From positions 9,917,868-9,981,867 of the forward strand of contig NW_004624778.1 of assembly GCF_000247695.1 (NCBI RefSeq): a DNA stretch of 64,000 bases. Direction: 5' to 3'. Shown here piece after piece: positions 22,453-34,194 of the stretch (the stretch's first letter is position 1; each line of letters opens with the position of its first letter). The position numbers were made by a program, and so were the translations under genes. The stretch comes from Heterocephalus glaber (lineage: Eukaryota > Chordata > Mammalia > Rodentia > Bathyergidae). The notes under the pieces were generated by a model. It had not been told where the DNA came from. It made no database searches and saw only the letters and a list, made by a program, of their open reading frames with translations.

Positions 22453-22625
22453 AAGCCTAGTGCAGTGGTGCACATCTACAATTCTAGCTACTTAGGAGGC
22501 TGAGGCAGGAAGATCACAAATTAAAAGCCAACCTGAACAACTTAGTGAAAATTTGTCTCAAAAATAAAATAAAATGGACTGGCAATGTAGTTCCGTTGTA
22601 GAGTATTCTTAGGATTACTCATAAT
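22453..22625 (+). mobile_element. B1-ID composite SINE
   Basis: The B1 part runs from AGTGCAGTGGTGCACATCTA to ATTTGTCTCAAAAATAAAAT. It is followed by an ID-like tail (GGACTGGCAATGTAGTTCCG). Confidence 0.82.
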
Positions 22626-24629
22626 ATATAATCTACATTTTGTATGTGCTGATGATAAAGGAACACAAGAATGAGGATGATTGATGGAGAATGAGCCCAG
22701 GGACATGTATGGTACCAAGACGCAGAGTACAGATGACTTGGCTTGGACTAGGTTGGGAAAACTTTCTCTGAGGCTGGGTATGGTTACGTGGACAGTTGTG
22801 GCTATAGATTATTGCAGGAGTTAAGTGCAGGACTTTTTTGTCCTTTGCATGACGAGGAGCCAAGGGGTCTCAAGGACATGGGGGAGAAGCAGTAGGGTAG
22901 GACCCTATTAATTGCATGCTGATTGTACTGAGATTTGTATTGCTCTCTTCTCCCAAAAGTGTCTCTCTGAGGAGTTTGGCCTTTTTCTTGCCTGGAATGT
23001 TCCAGAAGCGAGCACAGGACAATTGTGGAAACTCAGGTTTCTCCTGAGACTCCTGCCCTGTGGAAACCCAGTGCTCTCTCCAAGATGTTTATTGACTTGG
23101 GGTTTAGGTTCCTGGGGTCACTTCTGCCTCCTGGTTCCTGTGTCTCCATGTGCTGTCCCTATTCTGCCATGGACTTAAAACTGGAACACAAAACTCTCTT
23201 GTTCTGTAGAACCACCTCCGCCTGCCTTCTGCTCCCCTGAACCCTAGGGTCTTGCAGTCTCCGCCCCATCCTTGCCTGTCCTCATCCTTTCTCACCTCCT
23301 CATCTGTTTTCTTAGTTGCCTGATCTCCAAATCCTTCTCCCTCTGTTTCCCCAGCCCTACTGAGCTCTCCACGAACTTAGCTCAGAAATCCTCATGGTGC
23401 ATAGTGTAGACAGGACAGTCTTTGTTAACCTCACCCTCCAAAACGAGGCAGTTACGGATAGACACACTGAGAAAGTGTCCTTTGCAAGGCTGCAAATTCA
23501 GGTTGGGTCCAAGCGCCTCTCGAGGTTATGCTCAAAACCCACTGCAACTGTTCTGAACTGGGAAGGCTCCACTGTACAGACTTCTGTCTCCTCTTGTTGA
23601 GTATTACCTCTTCATGGACTGCTAGGGAGGGGCTGAGATAAGGGTCCCACCACATCCCACCCCCTAACCCTGTCCCTGGGGGACTGGCCTAGAAATCAGA
23701 AGCCTTCCAGAAATTGCCCCCCCCATCAGCTTTGTGGTCTCATCTGTAAAGTGAGAATAGGAGCAAAGGTTTAGTGAAATGGGATACATGATTACCTGCC
23801 TTCACAGGAGCTACTTCACGTGTTCTGGACATCGCACCCCCTTTCTTTGCTTTTGCAACATGAAAAAGACACTGGCCTTACATTTCCTGCCTAGGTGTTC
23901 AGAATCATTAATTTAAATGACTCTCTGTGATTAGCTCAACGACTGAACAGCTGCCTTCTTCAGTATCTTCAGTGCTGGCTGGACTGTAGACCATAGTGGA
24001 GATACAAGAATCCCAGGTGCCTCCCCCCAACCCCCAGCTTCACCCTAACCTGGGAAGATCGCCCATAATTCTGAGAGTGGGACTGATGACGAAGGAAGTA
24101 TTTTATTTGGGAAATCAAAATAAAGCAGCTTTGTATTTAAAGTTTGTTATATCTGATACTCTGCCTTGAGGAGAATGGCACTCCTTGCGTGCAGCCCTCC
24201 GCCTGCATCCCCTCGTGCCCCACCAGGGACTCCAGGTGCTATTGCAATGCCGCTCATGCCCAGTAGAGGGAGACATCGCCCTTCCAGCTCCAGCTGGCCA
24301 GAGAACCTCGGACTTGAGCGACAATTTGGTGGAGGCTTTTTCTCTAAGCTAGTGTTGCAAACTTTTTTGACCATGACTTGAAGGAAGACATGTATTTTAT
24401 ATCGTGATGCAGTATGGGCTTAAGTTCATGTGTATTTTGCTGAATAATGTTTACCCTTTCTGTGCAGGGTGCACTCTGATCGGGTTCAGGTTTTTCTGAG
24501 ACTTGGTTATTCAAAAAATCCTACTCACCTCACTTGGCTGATCTGACAGTTCACCAATGGATGGAGACCTGTACTCTGAAACCCACTGGAGTCTAGGGGG
24601 GAGCTTTGGGGTCACTTGGAAAAGGGCTG
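22626..24629. other. Intergenic DNA, nothing recognised
   Basis: G/C-balanced unique sequence. A weak MIR-like phrase (GTGGTCTCATCTGTAAAGTG) is present near 23735. No coding family seen. Confidence 0.4.
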
Positions 24630-24775
24630 CCAGTACAATGGTTAAGAGTGGAGTCTGTTCTGCCTTCCTTCTTCTGGGTACCGATGAGTTACTCCACCCC
24701 TCTGTGCCTTAGGAGATGGAATGATGGCACCTGCCTCAGGGTACTTGTAGGATTCCTGGAGCCCTATGTGTGAGG
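24630..24775 (+). repeat. MIR SINE relic
   Basis: TACAATGGTTAAGAGTGGAG is the MIR start. Then come TGAGTTACTCCACCCCTCTG and ATGGAATGATGGCACCTGCC. Confidence 0.75.
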
Positions 24776-24861
24776 CTTTGAGGACAGTGTGCCCCACCTC
24801 CACCCCCGGGCCCTCAGTCAAAGTGCTGATCACACCACAGCTCCTTTTCCTCACTTCCCAA

Positions 24862-24949
24862 AGCCTACCTGGGTCTCTTGGATTCACTGACCTGACCTGT
24901 GGTGATACCTGTTATCAAAGATAACCGAGGAGAAAGCTCTGGCCTGGCC
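24862..24949. repeat. Unassigned dispersed sequence, copy 1
   Basis: About 88 bases starting AGCCTACCTGGGTCTCTTGG and ending GAGAAAGCTCTGGCCTGG recur, diverged, at 28581-28670. Family not recognised. Confidence 0.7.
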
Positions 24950-25004
24950 AGTGTTGGGGATAGGGTCAGTTACCGCAGACATGATAAGACTCAGCACTGG
25001 CCCA

Positions 25005-25286
25005 AAGTCTGCTCAGATTGGACCGTGCATCAGAGTCTCCTGAGGCTATGAAAACACCAATCACTGCCCACCCCCCACTTTCTGACTCTGTATACCTGGG
25101 TGAGGAAGGCCCCAGAATGTGCATTTCTTTCTTTTTTTTTTTTTGTTACTGGGGATCGAACTCAGGTCCTTCCACTTGCAAGGCAGGCGGTAAACCACTG
25201 AGCTAAATCCCTGGCCCCTAGAATGTGCATTTCTAACCAGAGGTCAGGTGAGGCTGCTGCTGCTTGGGATCCAGGAACCACTGTGA
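25005..25286 (+). mobile_element. MER20-type hAT-Charlie relic split by a SINE
   Basis: CGTGCATCAGAGTCTCCTGA, GCATTTCTAACCAGAGGTCA and GATCCAGGAACCACTGTGAG follow the MER20 consensus. The ID-like SINE at 25129-25219 interrupts it. Confidence 0.8.
25129..25219 (-). mobile_element. ID-like SINE with perfect target duplication
   Basis: Inverted copy (GTTACTGGGGATCGAACTCA to AGCTAAATCCCTGGCCCCT) inside MER20. AGAATGTGCATTTCT at 25114-25128 and 25220-25234 is perfect. Confidence 0.96.
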
Positions 25287-25319
25287 GAGGCACAAAGCTA
25301 AGGTGTCCTCTAGGTGCTG

Positions 25320-25410
25320 GTGTTCCAGATCACCCAGCCCCGAGCATCAGTAGTCTAAAAAAGATTCCCAGGTGATGCCGGTGTGCAGCAAAGTAGGGGA
25401 ACTACTGCCC
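25320..25410 (+). mobile_element. Second, partial MER20-like relic
   Basis: AAGATTCCCAGGTGATGCCG and then GTAGGGGAACTACTGCCC match the right half of MER20-type elements. Confidence 0.6.
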
Positions 25411-25569
25411 TTACTCCACCCCAAGTGCACATCAGAGCAAGTTTCTTAAAGGTATCATGTAAGCAGAAACCATAACTGCAGTAGGGGCTTGAGTGAACAT
25501 GGGTTGGAGGGGGCCGCTGCCAGTGCCCCTAGAAAGTTCTGAAGAAGCTATAATCTAGTGTTTAATAGG

Positions 25570-25715
25570 AAGCTGGGCTATGGAGACAGCCGCCAGGATG
25601 TGAATCCTGCTCCGTCCCTCCTATTTTGTGACCACTGCCAAGTCTCTTAAGCACTCTGTTCCTCATCTATATGGGCTTCATGAGGATTAAACACATGTAA
25701 GGATTACTGCTGGGA
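25570..25715 (+). repeat. MIR SINE relic
   Basis: GGCTATGGAGACAGCCGCCA, TGACCACTGCCAAGTCTCTT, GTTCCTCATCTATATGGG and TGAGGATTAAACACATGTAA follow the MIR order. Confidence 0.75.
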
Positions 25716-26396
25716 TGGGGTCACAATCCTAAATTGAGCTAAAAGTCCAGAATCAAGCCAGAGCATTTGAGGAGCTTAGTGTGGCACTGGAGAGATGAGG
25801 GGATAAGTCCACAGAGGGCTCTGGACTTGAAGGCATCAGGAAGCCACCAGAGAGTGTCAGGCCCTGGGGAGCTATAGGGTGTGTGAGAGAATGTGCTGGA
25901 TAGCCACAGCAGAGGAGAGTGTTAGGGAGGGCTGGGGAGACAGGTGAGAGGTGAGGTGCCTGAGTGGGAGAGGGGACAGAAGAGCTCCTGTGATGCTGAG
26001 GCCCAGGATTCTGAGATGCATTAATGAGGTAGGCATGGGAGAGGAGGCAGCATCCTCATTCCTGGGCTGGAGACATGGGTTTGCTGTGCCGAGTTTGGGC
26101 GCCCAGCCCCAGCTCCAGCACCAGACTTTCTGTTCTGGGACTGAGGCTAGGCTCTAGGCATGGGAGAGTGATCTGAAACACCTCTCTCCACTTTCTGGGA
26201 ACTGCTTGGAATTCTCCATCATGCTTTGGGTGAAGACAGTGAAGATCCATCCAGGCTTGCCTTACTTGTCACTTGAATGTGTCTTGCTCATCCCTAGCTC
26301 CAGGCCTTTGCATGTACCCCCGCCCTTTCTATCAGCAGAATCCTGCTGTCAGTCATCCCCTCTTCTTCCACACACACGGGTTTAGCCTCACCTCTT
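25716..26396. other. Intergenic DNA, purine-rich, unassigned
   Basis: 25.74-26.0 kb is rich in GAGAG/GGAGAC words like ancient LINE-type tails. I cannot assign a family. Confidence 0.35.
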
Positions 26397-26478
26397 TTTT
26401 TTTTGGTACCAGGGATTGAACTCGGGACCTTATGCTTGCGAGGCGGGCGCCAAAACCACTGAGCTAAATCCCCAGCCC
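26397..26478 (-). mobile_element. ID-like SINE with perfect target duplication
   Basis: Inverted copy: GGTACCAGGGATTGAACTCG to AGCTAAATCCCCAGCCC. TTAGCCTCACCTCTT at 26382-26396 and 26479-26493 is perfect. Confidence 0.96.
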
Positions 26479-27099
26479 TTAGCCTCACCTCTTGAAGCCC
26501 TCTTCTGACCAGTGACTGCCCTGTCTCAGAGGTGCCACTCATTTGTGTCAGTCCCTTCACCTGTGGCAACTAAAATTAAGCTCCTGGAAGCTGAGAAGGG
26601 CCTCCAGGTCTCTACATCCCCCCCAGATGGCTCAGTGTTTTGTTAAGCAGATATGAGGTGAGGCCCCCTGATTGGGCTGGGAGGAAAACAATTCAATTAC
26701 CAGCCAGCAAGGCCTTGGTGAGAATTAGATTATTAGGATTGTCAGCTGGGGCCTCAGACCCAAGGGGCCTAGTGGGAGAGAACAAGAGGTGGAAACTTCT
26801 CTGCAGTGTCATCCTCCCTAGTCTGGAGGGTGGATACATCTCTTGGATTCTGGTTTCTGCACTCTGATCCTGCAGCAAGGGTGGAGACAGCTGGGTTGGG
26901 CCTCCTGTGGGCTCCTGCCCAGCCCCTCCAGTCACCTTCTTGCCCTGTCTGGACAGGAGGTGAAAGATGATGCTGGTGCCCAGTGAGAAGCTGGACCAGG
27001 CTCAGTGCTAAGGAAAAAGTGCCGAGCATCCACTTACTGTGTACCTGTGTCCCTGATAGGTGCTGCACAGCAGGTGCCAGAAATAGATGGAAGCCCCAG

Positions 27100-27330
27100 C
27101 CAGGTGTGGGAGTGCATGCCTGTAATCCCGGCTGCTCAGCAGGCTGGGCGGGAAGGTCACAAGTTCAAGCCTAACTTGGGCAATTTAATGAGATCCTATC
27201 TCAAAATAAAAAAATATAAAAGGGTGGAGATGTAGCTTAGTGCAAAAGGCCCTGGCTTCATTCCCCTGTAACACACACACACATGCATGCAAACACAACC
27301 CCACCACCACCACCAAAAAAAGAGGAAAAG
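27100..27330 (+). mobile_element. B1-ID composite SINE with CA/CAC-rich tail
   Basis: B1 (CCAGGTGTGGGAGTGCATGC) followed by ID (GGGTGGAGATGTAGCTTAGT) and a tail of ACACAC and CACCAC repeats. GAAGCCCCAG and AAAGCCCCAG at the two ends are the probable target duplication. Confidence 0.85.
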
Positions 27331-27439
27331 AAAGCCCCAGAAATATGCCTGGATGGGGTGGGAGATAAGGAAGAAAGAACTAAACCCAGGTTTTGAATTG
27401 TGACTCAACAGTCCTCCTCACCTGGCTAAGGCTTGTGGA

Positions 27440-27625
27440 GCAAATTAGGAGCCTGAACTCTGAGTCTCAGTTTCCTCATCTGCTAAATGGAGGTGATAAT
27501 AGCAGCTGATATTCAGGCGATTAAAGCTGTACATATGTTCCAAAGCCTGAGATAGTGATAACATGCTGCACAGGATGAAGTCCCTTAGCACAGGGCCTGG
27601 CATGCAGCAGGCTCTTGGCAGGCGG
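27440..27625 (+). repeat. MIR SINE relic
   Basis: GAGTCTCAGTTTCCTCATCT, GCTAAATGGAGGTGATAATA and AGCACAGGGCCTGGCATGCA are clear MIR phrases. Confidence 0.88.
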
Positions 27626-28301
27626 CACACTCACTGTTGGCTGTTCTTGCATTGTGGTTATGATGGACCACAGAAGTTCCAGAAAGGGTGAGTCCACTGA
27701 GTGATTCTGAATGGCCCGAGGAGAAGATGGGGCTCAGAGGATTGGTTAGAGAAGAGAGCAAGGACTAACCAGCCAGAGGGAGCAGAATGTCCTGATTGTT
27801 AAGAAGAGCAGAATACAGCTTTTGGCATGTGAGCTTAATGTCAGTCAACAGCATTCTAGAATTATTAAACAGATGGTCTGGGAGCACACTACAAAGAACT
27901 ATGCTTGTTCCAGAATTAATTTATTAACTCATGTCATTCAGACCTCCCAGGAACTTTCATTTACAAATTCACTCAACATATTTATTATCAGCCTGATAGG
28001 AAAAGCAAAGGCTATCTTGGCAAGGTACTGAATGAAGTTTCCCATGCTGTCCATGTGGGTATGAGAGACAGATGTGAGCCCCAGGTGCTTTCTTTGGGTG
28101 GGTCTGTAACAGTGGGATTCAGGGCTTTGTCCAATTGCTGAAGCGTCCAGGAAGCACAGAGTGGGGTGGGGTGGCACAGTAGAGTACAGTGGACCCCATT
28201 TTCATGGAGTGGCATTTGGAGACCCTCAGAATGCCTGACAGCATAGATAGTACCAACCTGTATACCATGTTTTTGCCTGTATTACATGCCTATGATAACT
28301 T
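27626..28301. other. Intergenic DNA, nothing recognised
   Basis: No repeat or coding family seen. Confidence 0.4.
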
Positions 28302-28377
28302 TTTCTTTCTTTTTTGGTGATGAGGGTTGAACCTAGGGCCTTGTGCATGCTGAGCACACCCCCCCCCCTCCCAGCCC
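28302..28377 (-). mobile_element. Old ID SINE with C-rich interruption
   Basis: GGTGATGAGGGTTGAACCTA, then GGGCCTTGTGCATGCTGAGC. A run of C replaces the A-box side before CCCAGCCCC. Confidence 0.75.
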
Positions 28378-28580
28378 CATAATAAAGTTTAATTTATGAA
28401 TTAGGCACAGTAAGAGATTAACAGCAGTAACTAATGACAAAATAGATCAGTCATACCAATATGCTGTAATGAAAATTATTTAAAATGGATGAATTGTTTA
28501 TTTCTGAAATTTTCCGTTTAATATTTTCTGACCAAAGCTGACTGTAGGTAACTGAAACTGCAGATAACTATAGCTGCCTG

Positions 28581-28670
28581 AAGCCTGCCTGGGTGTCTCT
28601 TGGATTCATCGATCTGACCTGTGTTGATTCCTGTTACCAAAGATAACTAAGTAGAAAGCTCTAGCCTGAA
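28581..28670. repeat. Unassigned dispersed sequence, copy 2
   Basis: AGCCTGCCTGGGTGTCTCTT to AGAAAGCTCTAGCCTG is a diverged copy of 24862-24949 in the same orientation. It is followed directly by a B1 fragment. Confidence 0.7.
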
Positions 28671-28671
28671 T

Positions 28672-28713
28672 ACTGTAGCTGGGATTATAGACATGTGTCA
28701 CTATGCCTGGCTT
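28672..28713 (-). mobile_element. B1 SINE fragment
   Basis: GTAGCTGGGATTATAGACAT then CACTATGCCTGGCTT is the 5' end of an inverted B1. Confidence 0.7.
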
Positions 28714-29213
28714 ATCAGGTTTTTTTAGTGTATAGATTTCTGGCTGATTTGAACAAGAAATCTTGAATTGCCTGAAATCTTATAGCTCATATACAAAAGA
28801 AATTGATAAAGTTTCCCCAAGTTAGCAACAATCCTAAACATTTATTCACATGACAATACCAATCAATTGTGAACGTGAACATTTTCTAACTAGCCATAAT
28901 AAAAACCAAGATTGCATCAACCATGTTAAAGAAGGAAGAGGACGTATCTTTCTATTTTCTCTGTGGGAAAAAGTTATAAAATTGTGACAGAAGAGGTAAT
29001 CCAAACATATGAAGCTAAAAAAGATGAAGGAAAAGTATAATAGAGGTGGTTTGGGCTCTTATTAAAAACATTATTTTTCTGGATTTAGTGACAGTTATGG
29101 TATTTCTCTGCCTTTTAACGCTTGTAACTTGCTATTCTTCTTATTCTCATTCTAAATAAAGTTTCATTTTGTACTGCTTTTGTATCTGATAGTTTGTATT
29201 TTTACACATACAT

Positions 29214-29236
29214 GTGCACACACACACACACACACT
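29214..29236 (+). repeat. (CA)n microsatellite
   Basis: A short, pure CA run. Confidence 0.9.
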
Positions 29237-31066
29237 GTATGAGCTATAGTCCTCTTCATGCCCAAAGGTCTGTGACTTGGTCACTGTCATGGGCCTCCAT
29301 GTCTTTCCTCTTAGTCAGAGCTGGAGCCCTGACCTTTCATCAGTCCCCATTCCAGGGAGAATTAGAGATGTGTTTGTGAGTCACACCGTCATGCCTCACG
29401 CCTGCACAGGCAAAGCACCACGGCAGCCAGCCATGACTTCATTTGGTCCTCACTGCAAACTATTAAGAAGAAACTCCATTTTTTCATTGCAGGCTGGGCT
29501 CGGTGAGGTCCTTGGCATTGGGCTGGGCAATGGAAGGGCCAGAAGTTAAATCCCTATAGTCCAGGTCCTCTGTGATGCTGCCCCCATCCTTCATGGCAAT
29601 TCGCATGTTTGAATGTGTGGTCACATCTACACACTTCCAGCTGGTGTGGAAACGGGCCCAACCCCTTATCCTCTGCACTGGGAACTGGAAACTGGCAGCA
29701 GTCTGGGAGCTGCCCCCAGCTCAGTGGACAGGCTCCTTCTTTTTGAGTGTGAAGAGGGACTGACACAGATTCTATTTGGGCCTGCTGGGCAGTCTGTGAC
29801 AGCAGAACTTGGGGTGGGTGGGGGAGGCATCAGCATCATCTGGGGAGCTCTTACCATTTATGAATTGTGCATCTAACCTCAACCCATTCTAACATGCAGG
29901 CAGAGGTGGGTAGTAGACAGGTGCATTTTGGAGTTTCCCAGACAAATCTGATATCTACCCACTGTCAGGATGAGAATCACCCTGAGGGTCTCATAGGAGT
30001 ACCCAAGAGCCCATGGGGACCCAGATCTGCTCAGAGATGGATGGAGCCACTCCCCTAGAGGAGCACAGAGCCGGACTGGGGGCCAGAATGTCCAAGGTGA
30101 GTCCCTGGCCCAATTCCTCCAAAGCTGTTTGACCCTAGACAAGCCACTCGGTGCTGCTCATCTACAAAATGGAAATAACTGAAGCCCTTCCCTCAAGAGT
30201 GCACTGAGCACAGAATTTGACACATACCACTCAAGAATATTAGCCACAGCTGCTCTTTGCTACACTGGCATCACACAGGGGGCAAGAGGAAGGAACATTC
30301 TCTGCTGGAGTGTGTGGGAGCAGCTGTGCCTCTCCCTCCTTCACTGCAAGAGGCGGAAGTCAATGGCCAGAGGCGCCTCATGAAATCCACCCCAGCAGGA
30401 TCTCCTTTCACTGTGGAGCTGGGGACCACCTTCCTTTGTCTGGAGCTGGGGAGACCGGTTTGGAGAACTGGAGAGTCTCCGGTGTCACCGTGTCCTGTCT
30501 CCTCTGGGGCTGTCCCCATGCAGACAGTCTTTCCCTTTCAGCATGAACATGTGGGAAGCCTGGAACCAGAGAAGACAGCCAGGGAGGGGTTGAAGGGCTG
30601 GCGCCGGCAGAGGAAAATGATTTTCACAGGCTCCCCAGTCTCCCTCTTCACTGCCTTGGCAGCCCTGAGCCCTAAGGTATTTCAATAGTCCCCAAACCAA
30701 AGCACCCTCCATTTGGAGGCAAAGGAGTTTCAGAACCTCATTTTCACCAGGGTGCCAAAGGCCAAATACATTTGCCTTAGAGCAATGCCTTGTAGTAGGG
30801 TTCATTCTTCAAACGCTCTCCTCAAGTACTCAGACTGGAGAGAGTCAGGGCCTTGGTGTCCTCTGTGCCACACATGCTGAGACACCTCTGAGGGCTGTGG
30901 GGCTGGGAGGCCATGGAGAGGGGACTTTGTTTTGAAGCCTCCTTGGCTACCCCACTCTCGTCCCCATCGCTGCCCACCACATCCCTGGTGGACACAAGGC
31001 CAGCGGTACACAAGGAGGAACCTTCATAGCCACCATCCCTCTCTGCTCCAAGGCTGCAGGGTCCTG
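29237..31066. other. Intergenic DNA with sparse old repeats
   Basis: A weak hAT-like phrase (CATCAGCATCATCTGGGGAG) is at 29828 and a MIR is at 30100-30245. The open stretch at 30257-30688 has no recognisable domain and no exon context. Confidence 0.4.
30100..30245 (+). repeat. MIR SINE relic
   Basis: TGTTTGACCCTAGACAAGCC, CTCATCTACAAAATGGAAAT and CACTGAGCACAGAATTTGAC follow the MIR order. Confidence 0.75.
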
Positions 31067-31165
31067 CTGCTTTTTTTGGTACGTATTTGTAGAACATAAT
31101 GATTAAGTTCATCAAGGGGTGTTGGTGCATGTACATAACACACCTTAGTTATTTCTTCACCCCCA
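31067..31165 (-). mobile_element. L1 3'-terminal stub
   Basis: TTGGTACGTATTTGTAGAAC and GTTGGTGCATGTACATAACA are the reverse complement of the rodent L1 3' terminus seen at 19.20-19.27 kb. Only about 100 bp is present. Confidence 0.7.
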
Positions 31166-31986
31166 CACCCATCTCTTGGTCCGCAGGGCCCGTTTGCTTG
31201 CTGTGGACCCAGTGCCTTCCTTTCTCTGAACCTGAGGTCTGCAACTCTTCTCTGGAGATTTCCCATCCCCTCACCCTGGGAGCTTGGAGGGAACAAAAGA
31301 GAGGATCTGACCCCAACACACCTGCCTCCCCAGGGGTCAGGGGTCAGGGATTGACGATGCTTTAGAAGCAGTTCCCACAGAGCCCTGCTGAGTTGATGAG
31401 ATGAGCTGTCACCCACATTATCCCTTTTGTCCCTACTTTCACTCAACCCTGTCCCCTCAAATGCCCACTGGACATCCTCTGCTCTCAGTCTTGCCCCCTC
31501 CCTTAAACAAAAGCCAAGGCTTTAGGGTCAGTCCCTGTGTGTGCACATGGGAGCCACAGCATCCATTCTGTGAAGATGGCTAAGGATTGTGGCCCTGCTG
31601 GGTGCAGAGGGGAACCAGGGTTTTAGGGCCCCACTCTGCCTCTTCAGACAGCTCGCCCCACTGCGTCCTCACATGTCCTATGTTCTGGACGCCAGCTTTC
31701 CTGTTCTATCCTCGGATCCTTCTGATGCCAAAGCCGGTGTTCCTTCCTCTCCACGCGGCAGTCAGAAGTAACAGATTTGATGTACGCACAACCAAATGGA
31801 GGAGCTTAAAACAGAGTCAGAGAAAAAAGTCATAGAGAGATCCATAACACAACCCATTTACATTAATTAAAATTATTCATTCCCCACACAAGAATGTGTG
31901 CCTGTAAAAAATACAAAACTGGTTAGAAAGGTGCTAATAGAGGGAGAGAAAGGGAGTAGAGAGTAGGGTCAAAAAGAAAGAAGAGA
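31166..31986. other. Intergenic DNA, nothing recognised
   Basis: No family recognised. GGGGTCAGGGGTCAGGG near 31333 is a small local repeat. Confidence 0.4.
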
Positions 31987-32175
31987 GCCAAGCACTGTGG
32001 CACACCTGTAATCATAGCACTCTAGGAGGCTGAGGCAGGAGCGTTGCAATTCAAGCCAGCCTGGGCAATTTAGTCTCTTAGTGAGACCCTGTCTCAAAAT
32101 AAAACATAAAGGGTTTGGGGTATAGCTTGGTGGGCCCTGGGTTCAATCCCCAGTTGTGCAAAAAAGAAAAAAAAA
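31987..32175 (+). mobile_element. B1-ID composite SINE
   Basis: The B1 part has CACCTGTAATCATAGCACTC and GTGAGACCCTGTCTCAAAAT. The ID part is GGTTTGGGGTATAGCTTGGT with TTCAATCCCCAG, and an A-rich tail follows. Confidence 0.88.
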
Positions 32176-32194
32176 TTACAAAAAGCTAGGATGA

Positions 32195-32245
32195 AAAGAG
32201 AGGGTAAGAATGGAGGGGGAAAGAAGGAAAGAAGGAAGGAAAGGG
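32195..32245 (+). repeat. Polypurine tract
   Basis: A stretch of GAGGGTAAGAATGGAGGGGG and GGAAAG/GAAGGA words, nearly free of pyrimidines. Confidence 0.85.
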
Positions 32246-32629
32246 CAATTAAAGACCCAATCTCACAATGAGTGAACCTAGGCTACAGGATTCCTGAGTC
32301 AATGCTGTTTGAATGTGCCATCAGTGAGATTCAGGCTGCCTGCCTTAGGTCACTGTGTCCAATTTACTCGTCCTTCCAAAGTGTCGTGGCTCCAGGCCTA
32401 GGGTCCACAGTAGCCAGCATGGTTCCCAGCACAGAGGAGGTTCACAACACACAATGACAATACAATGAGGTGTCCTCAATACATAATGATATTCAGAAGC
32501 TGAAGAAAAAAAGATTTCCAATCCAGCCAAACCACAAAATAATATGAACAGACACAAAATGATGTAAAAATAGTCATGAAATAAAGGAAAATATTTATCT
32601 ATATTTATTCATGTTAATGGATAAATGCT

Positions 32630-33975
32630 AATTTAAAAAATACTCTGAGATACCATTTCTCACTCATCAGGTTTGCAAAAATGCAGTAGCTTGATAATTG
32701 CCTGAGCTTGCAAGGCTGTGGGGAAGCAGCCCTCTCAGGCTCAACTCCATGCAGGGAAATGTGTTGACACCCAATAACACTACCTAGGCATTTACCCTTC
32801 CAACCTGTAACCCTGTTCTAGGAGTTTACTTAGAAGATACACTTCGACAGTGTGCAAAATATAAGCACACATAGTTTATAACAGCATTTTTTGTTGAGTG
32901 GGGAGGAAGTACCCGAGATTGAACCCAGGGCTTTCACACTTAACTGCTTCCCCAGCTCTTTTAAATTTATTTAAAATTTTGAGACAGTGTCTCACTAAGC
33001 CATGAAATTTCCCTGGCTGGGCTCGATCTTGTGACTCATCTGCCTCTGGCTCCCAGATGTGCTGGAATTACAGGCATGCACCACCATGCCTGGCTTGTGG
33101 CAGCATTGTTTGTAATTGCAAAATATAAGAGCTACCTAAATGTCAACGCCAAGAGATTGGTGGAATAAACCAGGAGGCTTTCACACTGTGGGATGCAGGC
33201 AGTTGTAAAAGTGAATGAGGATGCTCTCCCTGAACAAGTAGGGAGTGATTTTTAGGTTAAGTGAAAAACCAAAATGCAAAGAGAATATATAGTATACTGT
33301 GTTTTATGTAATAAATAAGAAAAATAAGAAACATGCAAGTTTCTGCTTTTCTTTTCCCCAAAAGAAGCATAAGAAGCCCAAACTAGAAACTAATGAACTT
33401 GGTCATCGATAAAGTGTAGGGAGTGGGGTTCAACAGAAAAAGCCAGGAGAGCTTATGACAGTGACTTATCTCTGACAATACCTTGTAAATGTAGTTTTAC
33501 TCTGAGAATTATGTTAATGGCCTCTACATTAAAATCAACAAGAATGTGGGGAGCCCTAAAATTGAGTTTAAATGGAAATGAATGAATCAAAATGTATTTC
33601 AAGTGAGTAAAATAACCACAATGAAAGAATAAAAGTAACCCAAATAATTTGTGAACACAGTAACTTTGACCATATGTCCTCAGACTTCAGACAGAAAGAA
33701 TTAGAAGTATGATTTCTTCTTAGCCAGCTTTCTTTTTGTAGTGGTATAAAAAGCATTACTGGGACAACTGACAAACTTGAAATACAGATTTTTAGATTAG
33801 AAAAAAATTGTATCAATGTGACAAATGTAAATAAAGGTTATAATGTTTCAAATCTCCCAAATTTGATAACTACACAGTGGTTTTATAAAAGAACATTTTT
33901 GTTTATAGGAAATACATGCTGAAGTAGTCATGTGAGTTTTTTTGAAAGTTTGAAATTATTGCAAAATAAAAACAT
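32630..33975 (+). mobile_element. Ancient L1 3' half (L1M/L1ME type)
   Basis: ACTCTGAGATACCATTTCTC opens a diverged ORF2 3' region. The distal part has CTGGGACAACTGACAAACTT, TTGTATCAATGTGACAAATG and AGGAAATACATGCTGAAGTA, which are typical of ancient mammalian L1 3' ends. A B1-ID element at 32900-33097 splits it. Confidence 0.75.
32900..33097 (-). mobile_element. B1-ID composite SINE
   Basis: The ID side has GAGATTGAACCCAGGGC. The B1 side has GAGACAGTGTCTCACTAAGC to CACCACCATGCCTGGCTT. It is inserted in ancient L1, with CAGCATT on both sides. Confidence 0.85.
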
Positions 33976-33983
33976 TTTTAAAA

Positions 33984-34168
33984 GCTAGTATAGTGGCATA
34001 CTCCTGTAATTCCAGCTACTCAGGAGGGTGAGGCAGAAGATCATAAATTCTAGGCCAGGCTGGGCAACTTAGCAAGACCCTGTCTTAAAAAATAAAAAGA
34101 GTCGGGGGTGTAGCTTAGTGCAAAGGCCCTAGGTTCAATCCTCAGTACCACCACCATCAAAAAAAGGA
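33984..34168 (+). mobile_element. B1-ID composite SINE
   Basis: GGCATACTCCTGTAATTCCA, then AAGACCCTGTCTTAAAAAAT, then the ID tail GGGGGTGTAGCTTAGTGCAA with GTTCAATCCTCAGTACC. Confidence 0.88.
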
Positions 34169-34194
34169 AAGTATAATAAAAGCCTTCTTAAATC

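Noticed and set aside
30257..30688. 143-residue + frame
   Set aside because: No homology that I recognise, and an overlapping antisense frame of similar quality indicates GC-driven chance.
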